64,000 bases of DNA from Lytechinus pictus (lineage: Eukaryota > Echinodermata > Echinoidea > Temnopleuroida > Toxopneustidae), in NCBI RefSeq assembly GCF_037042905.1, contig NC_087252.1, positions 24,786,994 through 24,850,993 on the forward strand, in the 5' to 3' direction. A model generated the notes under the pieces. It was not told the origin of the DNA, searched no databases, and was given only the letters and a program-made list of their open reading frames with translations. The position numbers and the translations under genes were made by a program. Shown here piece after piece: positions 14,501 through 22,745 of the stretch (position 1 is the first letter of the stretch; every line of letters starts with the position of its first letter).

Positions 14501-17500
14501 ATCAATGTCATCAATCAAATATTCACCTTTTTCAATAAATTATCAATCAAACATTCAGCTTTTTCAATAAATGATTTCATAAATTATCATAATTAGTCAA
14601 GTTCTTAATAAATCATTCGATGGAAAAGAAAGACCCATCAACCATCAGTCACTTGGCATTTTAAGTTTTAAATACCAACCAAGAGAAAGAAAGGGGTGGA
14701 GGGCGGGGTGAGTACATGACATGTAATTTGTAAGAGAACACAAAGAAGAATGCCCCTTTAACCCAGTCTTACCCTATATCATCCCCTTGCATGTAACAGG
14801 TACCATCACATTACTCTGACTCTCACAAGCACACTTGCTAAGATCCACATAATAAACGAAAAATGCTACACTAAAATTACAATTCCTGTTTACTCATGCA
14901 TTACATTTCAATTTAGTAACTCGTGAAATTAGCTTAAGAAACCAAAACGGATCTCCATTTATCAGTAATTTAGCATAACACCCTTAACTTTGCAAGTTCC
15001 AAAGGACTCACCTAAAAAAAAAAAAGGAATTAAGGCTAATTCCTGCTCACCCTAGCAAAGGCTAGTCTCTCAGGAGGGGTGAAAGGGGTAGAGAGAGAGA
15101 GAGGGGGGGGGGGGGTTAAGTGTTCTGTTGACCCATATACCGTCAACCTACTTCCCCCACCTAAGTCCTATCCCTATTCTGACTTCCATGAACACATTGC
15201 TGAGATCCACTTAAAAAGTGAGAAATTGTATTTCATGTTCACTCATACATTAAATTTCAATTTAATAATTCTTAAAATTTGCTCTAAAAACCTAAATTGA
15301 TAATGCTTGATCATTGATTTATCAAAACATCCTCAACTTTGCAAGTTCCAAGGGACTCGCATCTCAAAAACTGAAAGAAATTGGAAGGCTAATTCCTGCC
15401 CACCCTAATTTTCATACCCTTTGTTTCAGTGGGCAGTGCTCGCTCAAGCATGAAAAGTTTTCCAACTTTTTGGTGTCATTTTAAAGTTGACTTTATAGGC
15501 TTCCATGTATGTAAGTGTTTTCCCCCAAAGTGATATATTTTTTATTTGGCAGCCATTTCAAAAGTGTATAGTTTTTTTTGGGACGCACTGTAGACAACGA
15601 ATATATTTTATCTATATAATTATTATTACTATATTTTACAGGATTATATTCTTCCACGCGGTTGCTTTGACCTCGATGACCTTTGTTGTTGAGCGGAAAG
15701 AAGGTCTCCTCGATAGAATCTGGGTCTCGGGTAACCAACTATCATTAAAAATAACGTAATAGATTTGTTCGGTCTAGAGTCGGTTTCATTGGTGTGACTG
15801 TAGCATATTTCTCTCATGAAAATATATTTTTAAAGGAGAATGAAACCCTTGAAACCAGCTAAATCCATATCAAAGAGAAAAATCAAAGAAACATATTGTT
15901 GAAAGTTTGAGGAAGATTCAATGAATAATAAGAAAGTTATGAGCATTTGAATATTGAGATCACTAGTGCAATGTAGATCCTCCCATCGGCAATGCGACCA
16001 AGATCTGTGATATCACACACGTACAACCCCCTCATTACTTTAGTACTTATTTCACGTATATTCTCACTTTTATAGAGTCTATCACAAGGTGAGGTATTCT
16101 CTTTATGAGATGACAAGTACAGAGGTTTCACAACATTATATCATTGATGAATCGTTTGTCATAATGATTAGAATGAGCAAAAAGAGATGTTTTGGGGTAT
16201 ATTTTCAGTGTCCAAATGGGAGAGTTGTACGTGTGTGACATCACAGATCTTGGTCGCATTGCCGATGGTAGGATCTCCATAGCATTAGTGATCTCGACAT
16301 TCAAATGCTCATAACTCTTTTATTGCTAGTCCTATTTTACTCAAAGTTTTGTTGATCTTATTCTTTGATTTGTCTGCTTTCACAAAAGCTAACTTGCTCC
16401 AAGAGTTTCATTCTCCTTTAACAGAATTTGAAAGTCTGTTTAAAGCTGAATAAAAAGACGCTAAGCATTACAAGGATAGATGTACAGTAGACAGAAGAAA
16501 ATGTATGTACGCTTATATCATGATCATTCACTGCTTGTTAGACGGCAGAATACTAGTAGTCAAACATCTAGTTTCATAATGATGTTCATTTTTGAGCTCC
16601 CATTACACCCACTGGAAAAGTTGGAAAATTAATGTAAGGATTGACTGAAATCCTTTACTAAGCAAACGTTTAATGATTTTAACGTTTTTCATTTTTAAAT
16701 GACCTCTAATATTTCTGGTGAGTTTAATTGTTGTAATGTCTTTCATTGTTTTGAAAGGGAAGTTCAGAGTTCAATTATCTATCCAATAAAAATGCAAAAC
16801 AAAGAGGTAGAACTTATGAGGTCCGTATTGGCCAAATTAAAACATAAATATATTGAAGATTTGCCCTTTAACGTAAAAAAGGATTTAGAGGCTTTGATAG
16901 AACTATAATAATTATTCACTTTTGTTCAGTAATGGTTTAAAAATGATTGGTAATGAGATTTCATGACGTCTAATTAATGATTTTCCATTATCATTATACA
17001 GGTGTTGGATCGGGAGAAGTAAGCTTAGCTCATGTGATGACTCAGTTCCTCATCATATCTGTTCAGATAGCACTCGTACTTGTCTTCACATTCGCTGTCT
17101 TTGAAGTAAGTTCATTGGTTAAGTGGTGAGAAATAAAACTTATACCGTATAAGAAGTATATGTTCTTTAATATGTCGTAACATCGTAAGCATATATCAAG
17201 TGATGACCTAGTTCTAAGACATTATGTCCAGATATGACATCCGTATTTGTCTTCACAGTCACCATTCTCGATGCAGTTTATTTAATAAGTGGTGAGAAAT
17301 TAAACTTATGCCGTATAAGATCTTAGGATCAACAATATAAGTACTCACCCATTATGCGTTGATTTGGGTCCAATATCGTGTAGGCCAAAGAACAGTAGGT
17401 CCTGTATCGTATAAGAACTAATGAATAATTATATGAATGAAGAGATCTTGAGGTCACTATTTATGTCCGGACCACCCTTCCACCCTCACATTGGTGTTCA

Positions 17501-19921
17501 TTGATGCAATGTTAGTAGGCAATGACTTATTAAGTATATTCTTTATTGTTTCAAATGAATTATCTATTTATCTTTTTTATGCATTTTTCGGAATTTGCAA
17601 GAAAATTCTAATTTAAATGAATTGATTGCTGAATAGTAATTAAGACGCATTTATTTTTATTTTTTCTTCAGCTTCCAAACGAGGGCAGTTTATTCCTGGT
17701 TATCCTCATGATGATGTTACAAGGGTTATGTGGAATGGCTCTTGGTCTTCTCATCTCGGCCTTCTGTGACTCGGAATCCACAGCTATTCAACTCGCCCTC
17801 GGATCTTTCTACCCCCTTCTTCTCCTCAGTGGTAAGAGTTTGAGAAATATAGGACCGCATTGAGTTGAATTAGCCATGTTAGCTAAATCAATCAGTTGCC
17901 TTTTTTTTAAAGCAAGACAGTGCCAATTAAACCATGTGTTAACAGTGTGTTCACATAATCCACTATATGCGAAGATACGACTCCCGCTGTTAATATTCTC
18001 CAATTTAAAACAGTGTGGAGATCATGTCATACTGTGGACACTTCTACAGTGTGTGTTTCTTGCACAGTGTGTTTCCATGATGGAGTATGCGATGATGTGA
18101 TTTTCGTTGCTAAGATGCCCATATTATACAGTGAGGAGATAATTTCAAATTGTGTTCCACAATGCGAACACACAGTGAACACACTATAAACACACTTTGG
18201 AAACACTGCGAACACATTATGGACACACTGAAGACACTGTGAACACACTGTGAACACACTATGAACACACCATCAACCCACTATGGACACACTGGGCATA
18301 CTGTGGACACACTGTGAACACACCATCAACACACTATGGACACACTATGAACATACTGGTAATACGGTGGGCACACTATGAACACACCGTCAACACACTA
18401 TGGACACACTGGACACACTGTGGATACAATATGAACACACATCAACCCACTATGGACTCACTGTGAACACACTGGGCGTACTGTGGACACACTGTGAACA
18501 CACTATGAACATACCGTCAACACACTATGGACACACTGTGAACACACGGTGGACACACCATCAACACACTATGGACTCACTCTGAAGACACTGTGAACAC
18601 ACTGTGAACATACTATGAACACACTATGGACACACTATAGACACACTGTGAACACACTGGAGATACTGTGGATACACTATGAACACACCGTCAACACACT
18701 CTTGACACACTGTGAACACACCGGACATACTGTGGACACACTGTGAAAACACTATGAACACACTCTCAACAAACTATGGGCACACTATTGACACATTGTG
18801 AATACACTGGAGATACTGTGGATACACTGTGAACACACTATGAACGCACCTTCAAAATCCCATGGACACACTGAGAACACACTGTGAACGTTTTATGAAA
18901 CAAACTGTTCTTTTCAGCCGGGTTGATGTCTCTGAATTATGACACTCATCTAGTACCTATCGTTTTCATCATCTACTTCTTAATAATAAATACTTTCTCA
19001 GACGTTTAATTATTTCCCCATATTCCTGTTCTCTGTACAGGTGTTGTGTGGCCAATTGAAGCAATGCCTGAGCCATTGTATTACATCGCACTGGTATTGC
19101 CGCAAACTTTATCAGCAGAAGGAATACGAGCAATACTCGGAAGAGGTATGTTTTTGCCACTCTCCACCCAGGTGTAGTAAACGGGTATTACCGGTCTGAC
19201 TACTATCCATATACTGATTGATAACAAAAGGAACTGGTATAATGATTGGGAACACAAGGGGCTAATATAAGGATTGGGAACGTAAGGGATTAACATTCAT
19301 ATAATGATTGAAGACATGAAGAATTATTTTTCATAAGGATTGAGAATAAGGGACTTCTGTTCACAATGATCAAATAAATTAAATAAAAAAGAAATGAGAA
19401 AATAATGGGCTAATCCTCTGAAAAGACGAGAGCATACTAGACAACTATTCAAATGAGGACCACGGCAAAGGTCTTTGTCACATACATTCTGAGTTTCTTC
19501 TGAAATAACATATAAGTGACTGGCATATTAAGGACAAAAAACATTAGCTGTATATTATGGTAATGCTATTCATAAAGATGCCAATCTTTATATTATATAG
19601 AAAAATTGCAATTGCATGTATATCAATAATTCTCTTTTTTGCAATCATATTTGATTTGATGTATTTTTAATAAATACTTCATGATGAAAAAAAGATATAT
19701 TCCATAATGGACTATACTCATGTGAAAATTGTCAAAATACTTTCTCACATATTTTTTTAAGGTGAACCCCTTGAATAAAAAAAGTTCACCATTCATTTCT
19801 TTCTTTTCTATCAGGTTGGGACATGAGTTACTTTGAGGTGTGGATCGGGTTTGTAGCCACTACGGCTTGGTGGCTGGTTCTCCTAACGTTAGCTACCATC
19901 GTACTCCGAGTCAGAAGATAA
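994..19921 (+). CDS. ABCH-like (ABCG23/20-type) half ABC transporter, 5'-partial, 19 exons
   Basis: Membrane ATP-driven exporter of the ABCG/ABCH group, with the nucleotide-binding domain before the membrane domain. Exons: 994-1153, 1881-2035, 2666-2773, 3189-3282, 4306-4380, 4928-4987, 5414-5690, 5965-6061, 7169-7340, 8278-8381, 9026-9099, 9857-9906, 11928-11993, 12936-13006, 15642-15730, 17002-17105, 17672-17831, 19041-19145, 19815-19921. They give 708 in-frame residues plus stop. Numbering from the first whole codon: Walker [10 protein letters not shown] 5-13, Q-loop MPQ 51-53, signature LSGGQ 104-108, Walker B LLILDEP 124-130, H-loop His162. A variable linker (about 215-310) precedes an ABC2-type membrane domain (about 343-705) with one N-terminal helix, a large loop containing two sequons (NYS, NAT), and about five further helices. 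The motif [14 protein letters not shown] and the segment [12 protein letters not shown] favour ABCH over ABCG. The substrate cannot be inferred. The N-terminus is missing, left of the window. Confidence 0.9.
1310..1446 (+). pseudogene. Relic copy 1 of ABCH exon b
   Basis: Lies in the intron before exon b. After an AG it reads [20 protein letters not shown], against the real exon's [20 protein letters not shown]. It shares flanking intron sequence (TTTCTTCCAAATGC just upstream) with relic copy 3. No usable continuation of the domain follows, so I read it as a decayed tandem exon duplicate. Confidence 0.5.
1447..1535 (-). pseudogene. Relic copy 2 of ABCH exon b, inverted
   Basis: On the minus strand it repeats relic copy 1: CCAAATGCAT, then CTTGTCATGAACAC, GAATTCAC and TTGATCCATTT. 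The two copies face each other head to head, forming a hairpin centred near 1455 with arms of about 75-80 bases. Confidence 0.5.
1610..1795 (+). pseudogene. Relic copy 3 of ABCH exon b
   Basis: After TTTCTTCCAAATGC and an ACAG acceptor-like end it reads [20 protein letters not shown]. This aligns to exon b with several substitutions and soon stops. The upstream part (TTTCGCGTAAAGAATA) also matches sequence upstream of relic copy 1, so the duplicated block included intron. Confidence 0.45.
1881..2035 (+). CDS. ABCH exon b: helical subdomain
   Basis: Encodes [20 protein letters not shown] and following residues, ending in the Leu-Ser of the LSGGQ signature; the serine codon is split by the intron (AG, then T). 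Acceptor AAACAG, donor GTAAAC. Confidence 0.9.
2666..2773 (+). CDS. ABCH exon c: signature and Walker B
   Basis: Completes LSGGQ, then encodes [13 protein letters not shown], the Walker B and D-loop region. Acceptor TTTTAG, donor GTAAGT. Confidence 0.93.
2796..2900. repeat. GT and GA dinucleotide repeats with poly-G runs
   Basis: A (GT)n run followed by (GA)n, G runs and more GT-rich sequence, in the intron after exon c. Confidence 0.85.
3189..3282 (+). CDS. ABCH exon d: H-loop
   Basis: Encodes [18 protein letters not shown], with the switch histidine in the TTHY motif. Acceptor TTGCAG, donor GTATGA. Confidence 0.92.
3283..4305. other. ABCH intron without recognised elements
   Basis: AT-rich intron. 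I see no reading frame, inverted repeat or tandem array that I can support here. Confidence 0.5.
4306..4380 (+). CDS. ABCH exon e: end of the nucleotide-binding domain
   Basis: Encodes [18 protein letters not shown] and seven more residues, as expected after the H-loop. Acceptor CCGCAG, donor GTACTG. Confidence 0.9.
4928..4987 (+). CDS. ABCH exon f
   Basis: Twenty codons, [11 protein letters not shown] then an acidic stretch ending DDDE. TLEEVFL is the usual end of this nucleotide-binding domain. Acceptor CCTTAG, donor GTGAGT. Confidence 0.9.
5070..5235. repeat. GAT/AAT trinucleotide-rich tract
   Basis: Degenerate GAT and AAT triplets in the intron before exon g. They produce an N/D-rich spurious frame. 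Confidence 0.75.
5414..5690 (+). CDS. ABCH exon g: linker between the two domains
   Basis: The longest exon. It encodes a hydrophilic, poorly conserved linker with acidic [10 protein letters not shown] and basic KPRPKVG patches. Ends in phase 1 at TAC G, donor GTTAGT. The acceptor is AACCAAAG. Confidence 0.85.
5780..5925. repeat. CACACTGTG-family repeat, copy in intron g-h
   Basis: Contains CCACAGTGTGAGA and TTTGAACACACTGTGTAACA. It is related to the larger arrays at 8456-8730 and 17938-18895 in other introns of the same gene. Confidence 0.5.
5965..6061 (+). CDS. ABCH exon h: start of the membrane domain
   Basis: Encodes [20 protein letters not shown] and ends RNPG. This is the cytosolic helix leading into the first membrane span. 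Acceptor ACCTAG, donor GTAAGT. Confidence 0.9.
6178..6478 (+). mobile_element. tRNA-derived SINE
   Basis: A box-A-like GTGGCCCAGTGGATTAG and a box-B GGGTTCGAACCCC lie about 50 bases apart. A non-tRNA body follows (TGCTGCACTCAACCCAGGTG, GGTATCCGGCAGG), and it ends with GCGCTATATAAATGCC plus a TTA-rich tail. Sits in the intron after exon h. An anticodon arm could not be drawn with confidence, so it is not called a tRNA gene. Confidence 0.75.
6577..6833. mobile_element. MITE with ATATTGGGTAAAATG inverted termini, copy 1
   Basis: Left end AAAAATATCGGGTAAAATGC pairs with right end TTTTACCCAATATTTTTTTT. The interior contains CATTGGGCATTTCTTTTGGG and GGACAATATGCTTCCCGCAT. It matches the element at 9236-9490 over its whole length. 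Confidence 0.8.
6990..7125 (+). mobile_element. Fragment of the TTAA-flanked GGTCAAGTCCACCCCAG MITE family
   Basis: Contains GGTCAAGTCCACCCCAGAAA, AAATCAAACAAGCATAACGC and AAGAAAGTTATGACATTTTA, as in the longer copies at 29821 and 57422. Only one arm is present. Confidence 0.75.
7169..7340 (+). CDS. ABCH exon i: first transmembrane helix
   Basis: Encodes the hydrophobic span [20 protein letters not shown], then [16 protein letters not shown], the start of the large outer loop. Acceptor ATCCAG, donor GTCAGT. Confidence 0.92.
7380..7610. repeat. GAT-rich microsatellite
   Basis: Imperfect GAT/GAC triplets. The hAT-like element at 7611 is inserted into this tract, which resumes at 7997. Confidence 0.85.
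7611..7996. mobile_element. Short hAT-like element with internal direct repeats
   Basis: The left end CACTAGCGTACCTACGG and right end CCTAGGTACGCCACTG are imperfect inverted termini. Both flanks read ATGATGAT, an apparent 8-bp duplication, but it lies inside a GAT repeat and so is weak evidence. Inside are repeated CCCCTGACGAGCTTGAAG units and three T-run plus GCTTGTCAATTTTTT units of about 75 bases. Confidence 0.65.
7997..8190. repeat. GAT-rich microsatellite (continuation)
   Basis: Continuation of the GAT/GAC tract interrupted by the element at 7611-7996. It yields an aspartate-rich spurious frame. Confidence 0.85.
8278..8381 (+). CDS. ABCH exon j: outer loop
   Basis: Encodes [20 protein letters not shown] followed by SYYLIQ, with an N-Y-S glycosylation sequon. 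Acceptor TTGCAG, donor GTATGA. Confidence 0.9.
8456..8730. repeat. CACACTGTG-family repeat, copy in intron j-k
   Basis: Several CACAGTGTG/CACACTGTG words on both strands. The segment TTTCACATTATGTTCCACAC followed by TGTGGACACACTGTGG is homologous to part of the intron array near 18120-18180. Confidence 0.6.
9026..9099 (+). CDS. ABCH exon k: outer loop
   Basis: Encodes [20 protein letters not shown] with an N-A-T sequon. Acceptor TTTCAG, donor GTAAGC. Confidence 0.88.
9236..9490. mobile_element. MITE with ATATTGGGTAAAATG inverted termini, copy 2
   Basis: Left ACACTAAAAATATTGGGTAA pairs with right TTACCCAATATTTTTTACAG plus TGTG. Same family and orientation as the copy at 6577-6833. Lies in the intron between exons k and l. 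Confidence 0.82.
9857..9906 (+). CDS. ABCH exon l
   Basis: A 50-base exon encoding [16 protein letters not shown], phase 2 in and phase 0 out. Acceptor CTATAG, donor GTGGGT. Confidence 0.85.
10246..10380. repeat. AAT and AGT trinucleotide microsatellite
   Basis: (ATA)n is followed by about 20 copies of TAG/AGT triplets on the plus strand, in the intron between exons l and m. Confidence 0.9.
10385..11230. other. AT-rich intron sequence
   Basis: No open frame, tandem array or inverted repeat that I can support. Confidence 0.5.
11235..11610. repeat. Long ACT trinucleotide microsatellite
   Basis: About 370 bases of ACT/CTA triplets with a few ATT, ACG and TTC interruptions. It includes an internal reversal near 11350-11370 where the strand switches to AGT before returning to ACT. 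The orientation is opposite to the AGT tract at 10305-10375 in the same intron. Confidence 0.92.
11928..11993 (+). CDS. ABCH exon m
   Basis: Twenty-two codons: [18 protein letters not shown] then IPLV. Acceptor TTACAG, donor GTAAGT. Confidence 0.85.
12000..12920. other. AT-rich intron sequence
   Basis: Intron between exons m and n. I recognise no gene. A short inverted-repeat-like segment about 12045-12215 carries paired GTGCTGATTAG/CACTTGA-type words, not strong enough to classify. Confidence 0.4.
12936..13006 (+). CDS. ABCH exon n: second membrane helix begins
   Basis: Encodes [20 protein letters not shown] and the first residues of a hydrophobic span. Acceptor TTTCAG, donor GTAAGC. Confidence 0.9.
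13020..13560. repeat. GT-rich degenerate minisatellite
   Basis: Repeated GTGTGGGTTTGTG, GTGATGG and GTGGATGTGTAAG words without a strict period. Lies in the intron after exon n. Confidence 0.8.
13829..15590. mobile_element. 1.76 kb foldback element with TA target duplication
   Basis: Termini CAGTGCGTCCCAAAAAAAAC and GTTTTTTTTGGGACGCACTG are inverted and flanked by TA on both sides (13827-13828, 15591-15592), as in Tc1/mariner-type elements. The inverted arms extend for several hundred bases (AACTTGCAAA, TGGTCATTCATTATCAATTT against its mirror, GATCTCAGCA). A second, diverged copy of the right arm lies inside it (about 14740-15060). No transposase frame is visible, so it is nonautonomous. It lies in the intron just before exon o. 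Confidence 0.88.
15642..15730 (+). CDS. ABCH exon o: membrane helix and ERKEG motif
   Basis: Encodes [20 protein letters not shown] followed by GLLDRIWVS. The ERKEGLLDR motif is typical of ABC2-type membrane domains. Preceded by an intron that carries a 1.76 kb foldback element ending only 51 bases upstream. Confidence 0.92.
15834..16417. mobile_element. TTAA-flanked inverted-repeat MITE
   Basis: Left AGGAGAATGAAACCCTTG and right CATTCTCCT are inverted, with TTAA on each side (15830-15833, 16418-16421). Each arm contains GGCAATGCGACCAAGATCTG or its complement, so the arms are about 200 bases or longer. TTAA duplication suggests mobilisation by a piggyBac-type transposase. Confidence 0.82.
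17002..17105 (+). CDS. ABCH exon p: transmembrane segment
   Basis: Encodes [20 protein letters not shown] and a hydrophobic stretch ending FAVFE. Acceptor ATACAG, donor GTAAGT. Confidence 0.92.
17106..17671. other. ABCH intron with a partial local duplication
   Basis: The segments starting near 17120 and 17285 share GTGGTGAGAAATAAAACTTA-like sequence followed by TGCCGTATAAGA. This suggests a small tandem duplication that includes the end of exon p. I see nothing else. Confidence 0.4.
17672..17831 (+). CDS. ABCH exon q: two transmembrane segments
   Basis: Encodes [20 protein letters not shown] and ends FYPLLLLSG, with the short CDSES turn between spans. Acceptor CTTCAG, donor GTAAGA. Confidence 0.92.
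17938..18895. repeat. 11-bp period minisatellite (GAACACACTGT / GGACACACTAT)
   Basis: The core from about 18150 to 18895 is an array of roughly 65 degenerate 11-mers. The upstream part (17938-18150) carries the reverse-complement words ACAGTGTGTT and ACAGTGTGG, so the block can fold back. Lies in the intron between exons q and r. Confidence 0.9.
19041..19145 (+). CDS. ABCH exon r: [10 protein letters not shown] segment
   Basis: Encodes [20 protein letters not shown] then [14 protein letters not shown], a hallmark re-entrant segment of this family. Acceptor TGTACAG, donor GTATGT. Confidence 0.92.
19150..19814. other. ABCH last intron
   Basis: Near the start CACTCTCCACCCAGGTGTAG and CGGGTATTACCGG resemble part of the SINE body at 6178-6478, so a SINE fragment is possible. 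A short local repeat (ATAATGATTGGGAACACAAG variants) spans about 19235-19320. The rest is AT-rich and unassigned. Confidence 0.4.
19815..19921 (+). CDS. ABCH terminal exon
   Basis: Encodes [20 protein letters not shown] and the last hydrophobic span, ending in the basic tail LRVRR and TAA at 19919-19921. Candidate AATAAA signals lie far downstream (for example near 20905, 20940 and 21842), so the 3' UTR end is not defined. Confidence 0.92.
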
Positions 19922-19993
19922 ATCTATGTCATCTGAAGCACGTTGTAGAGAGAGAGAGAGAGAGAGAGATTTGGTTTAAAAGGCAGCTCAGCA

Positions 19994-20259
19994 GGGCCCC
20001 GTTTTACAAAGAGTTACGATTGATCCAATCGATCGTAACTCTATGGAAATCCATCAGTGTCATATTTTTTTTCTACAGGGAACTTTCCTTAAAACTAAGA
20101 AAATCACACTGAATCTTCAAGAGAACGATAAATGTATGAATGTACATCATATCTAGAAAATATTTTGAACAAGTTTGCATTTTTAGATGTTGACGTTGCT
20201 GGCCGTCCATATATTTGTGATTGATCGGATCGATTGTAGCTCTTTGTAAGACGGGGCCC
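19994..20259. mobile_element. MITE of the GGGCCCCGTCTTACAAAGAG family, copy 1
   Basis: Left GGGCCCCGTTTTACAAAGAG and right CTCTTTGTAAGACGGGGCCC are inverted termini. A related copy in opposite orientation lies at 31658-31915. It falls in the 3' flank or 3' UTR of the transporter gene. Confidence 0.82.
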
Positions 20260-20407
20260 AGAAATCAAGCACAAGTCCCCCAAAAATACGCGTATTTCAT
20301 TGCTTGAAATCACAACTCTTTGTGCAACATGCCCCTGCCCAAACCCTATATTCCATGTTCAACCCCAACATGCCAGAGAATATATAATTGTGTTTCTACC
20401 TTGTAAA

Positions 20408-20522
20408 TAGGTCTGGGTGTAAGTTGTAACCCTGGGGGACTTCAACATGAGGTTACGTGGTTGACATATGGGACTCACGCATGTCATTAATTTTATCACT
20501 ATTTTATGGATACATCTGAATC
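20408..20522 (+). repeat. Direct repeat, copy 1 (about 115 bp)
   Basis: Contains GTAACCCTGGGGGACTTCAA, CATGAGGTTACGTGGTTGAC and GGGACTCACGCATGTCATTA. Nearly identical to 20630-20743. Confidence 0.92.
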
Positions 20523-20629
20523 TGTTAGTCCTTAAACCTTTTGCGCGCTGATGTTGCAATCTTGCACATTCGCACAATTAAATTCAACAATCGTAATTAT
20601 TAGTTTTTTCCCCTCCCATACCGTATAAT

Positions 20630-20743
20630 TAGGACTGGGTGTAGTTGTAACCCTGGGGGACTTCAACATGAGGTTACGTGGTTGACCTATGGGACTCACG
20701 CATGTCATTAATTTTATCACTATTCTATGGATGCATCTGAATG
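20630..20743 (+). repeat. Direct repeat, copy 2 (about 114 bp)
   Basis: Second copy of the block at 20408-20522, with only a few substitutions. It is separated from the first by about 107 unrelated bases, so this is a recent local duplication. Confidence 0.92.
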
Positions 20744-22045
20744 TGGGTGGATTTGCAAATATATAGGCCTAATAATATAGGGCACTTGTATAGCGCACAT
20801 ATCCAACTTTTAGGATGCTCAAGAATATCCTTTATTTTCTTAATGAGATTCTGAAATATATTTGTATTGGTGTCATTTCGAATTTATATAGAGTATTTAT
20901 TGAAATAAACAAAAATTATATTGCTTATCTGTTTATCTTGAATAAAATGTGCAATCAATCAATAAAATGTGCTAATCATCAGGTTTTATGACTTTTACGA
21001 CTGTGAAATTGCGACATTGTTTTACCTTTATTTTTCTACATTTAAATGCGAGCAGATGTGGCATATCTAGGTATGGCTATCAAATCAAATTTCAATTTAT
21101 CTCTTGTATTTTAATTATCATTTACATTATAGGAACTGCAGTAATTCTCACAAGTGGCATTTATCATCCATTTCCGTATGCACTCTCTGTAAATAGCTTA
21201 TTACATTTTGATATTTCTATTTTTAACAATTTAAGTCTATAATGGCGATAGACTTCACAACATTCCATTTGTACGTTTGTAGAAAATTGTCACGTAATAT
21301 CAATTCAAATACAATGCACTGATAAATTGCTCAGTGATAAAATACAAATGTTTTCTGATTATTTGTTGGGTTAAGGCTATGACACAATTATAAGCCATGT
21401 AAATCCTTGTCTTATACAATTTGATCTGATCTTCACATTTTTTATTCGCAGATTGTCGTATGGATTGAGAGCTTTATAATGGAGATAACAGAATTGGAAG
21501 AAGTATGGTTAGAACAAGTGACAACTCCTTGTATAACGAAGTTTTAGTGATCATGGAATTATTATTTTTTTTAATCGCTTGGGCTTCTTTTTAAAATTAA
21601 TTTGTTATTATTTGCAAGTGCTATTGTTATAAGCTACTGCAATTGAAATATACAATCTGGTTAGTCCAGAATATACTTACCATGGAATGCATGCATTGGT
21701 TATTGGTTTTATGAAACAAGGTCCTGTCTTTTCGAAGTTTCTGGATTCGAAACCGCCTTGGCAATGTTGGAAAGTCCTTGTCCATAGACTACGCCGTCTT
21801 GAAAAGCTTGTCACTATTTTCATATTGATTAATGAACGTGAATAAAGATTGATAAAACATAACGTATCCGGCTGTGTTTTTTTATCCAGGCAAGAGCACA
21901 AATGTTAACATCTAGATTTTTGTTTTCGTTCTGTCCTATTGAAGATCCTCAATCCATCGGAATCTTCTGTTTCGCCACAAATTAATGTCTGTCTTTGTTC
22001 AGTTCCCGACATCTTCTTTCTTTGCCCCCACTCCATAAAACTCTT
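20744..22045. other. Intergenic AT-rich sequence, 3' flank of the transporter
   Basis: No supported gene. Contains several AATAAA-type words (near 20905, 20940, 20958, 21842) that could end the transporter transcript. Confidence 0.4.
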
Positions 22046-22049
22046 TATC

Positions 22050-22205
22050 AGGGGGCAGTTTCATAAAGCTGTCCATAAATTAAGGAGCGACTTTAAGAAC
22101 GTCTGGTGAACCTTTCTTACGCGCTAAACCATCGCCAATGAATATACAATTTTATAACAAGGATCATCAGTCGTTCTTAATTTACTAACAGCTTTATGAT
22201 ACACA
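22050..22205. mobile_element. MITE of the GTTTCATAAAGCTGT family, copy 1
   Basis: Left GCAGTTTCATAAAGCTGTCC and right AACAGCTTTATGATACACAC are inverted, with interior CGACTTTAAGAACG and CGTTCTTAA arms. Related to 29281-29447. Confidence 0.75.
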
Positions 22206-22219
22206 CCAGCTCAAACCTG

Positions 22220-22745
22220 TTCCCTCTTTTTGTTATTTTTTTCTTCTTTAGTTTCTCCTTTCTCTGCTTGTCTTCTCGTGCTCGGACCCGGCTATTCTCA
22301 TTCTTTCTCTCTTTTCCTCTATGTTTCTCACTCTTTCACACACAAACATGGCCACCCTACCACTTTTCTCATTTTGTCTCCTAACTGCCCCTCCTCTGTT
22401 CCTCTATTCTCTCCTACCACTGATCTCTTTTTACCCCCCACTCCGCATATTACTGATCATTTCACAAACATTTTATCTGTTTACCCCATATCCATTCCTC
22501 CTCAGTCTCCTCTCCGTTTCTTACAATCATTTTACCTTTTCACCATCCTCCCAGCTCCTTATCACAATATCCTCTCTCTCTCATTGTCTCCACCCCTCCC
22601 TCCCCGTGTCTTCTGCTTCATTATCCCCTCTTTCTTTTTTCTTCCTTCCATCCTTCCTTCCTTTCTCCCTTCTTTCTTTCTTTCATTCTCTCTCTCTCCC
22701 TCCCTTCCTTTCTTTCTTTCCTTCCTTCCTTCCTTCCAATTATAA
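22220..22745. repeat. Polypyrimidine (CT-rich) tract
   Basis: Over 500 bases dominated by C and T on the plus strand, ending in CTTT/CCTT tetranucleotide runs. The long open frames here are S/L/P/F-rich by composition and not credible proteins. Confidence 0.88.

Noticed and set aside
18150-18895. CRISPR-like array
   Set aside because: The repeat period is 11 bases with no spacers, and the window is animal DNA; this is a minisatellite.
994-19921. ABCG (white/ABCG2-type) assignment of the transporter
   Set aside because: Domain order fits both, but the Walker A context, ERKEGLLDR and [12 protein letters not shown] segments fit the ABCH or insect ABCG23/20-like group better. Still worth a phylogenetic check.
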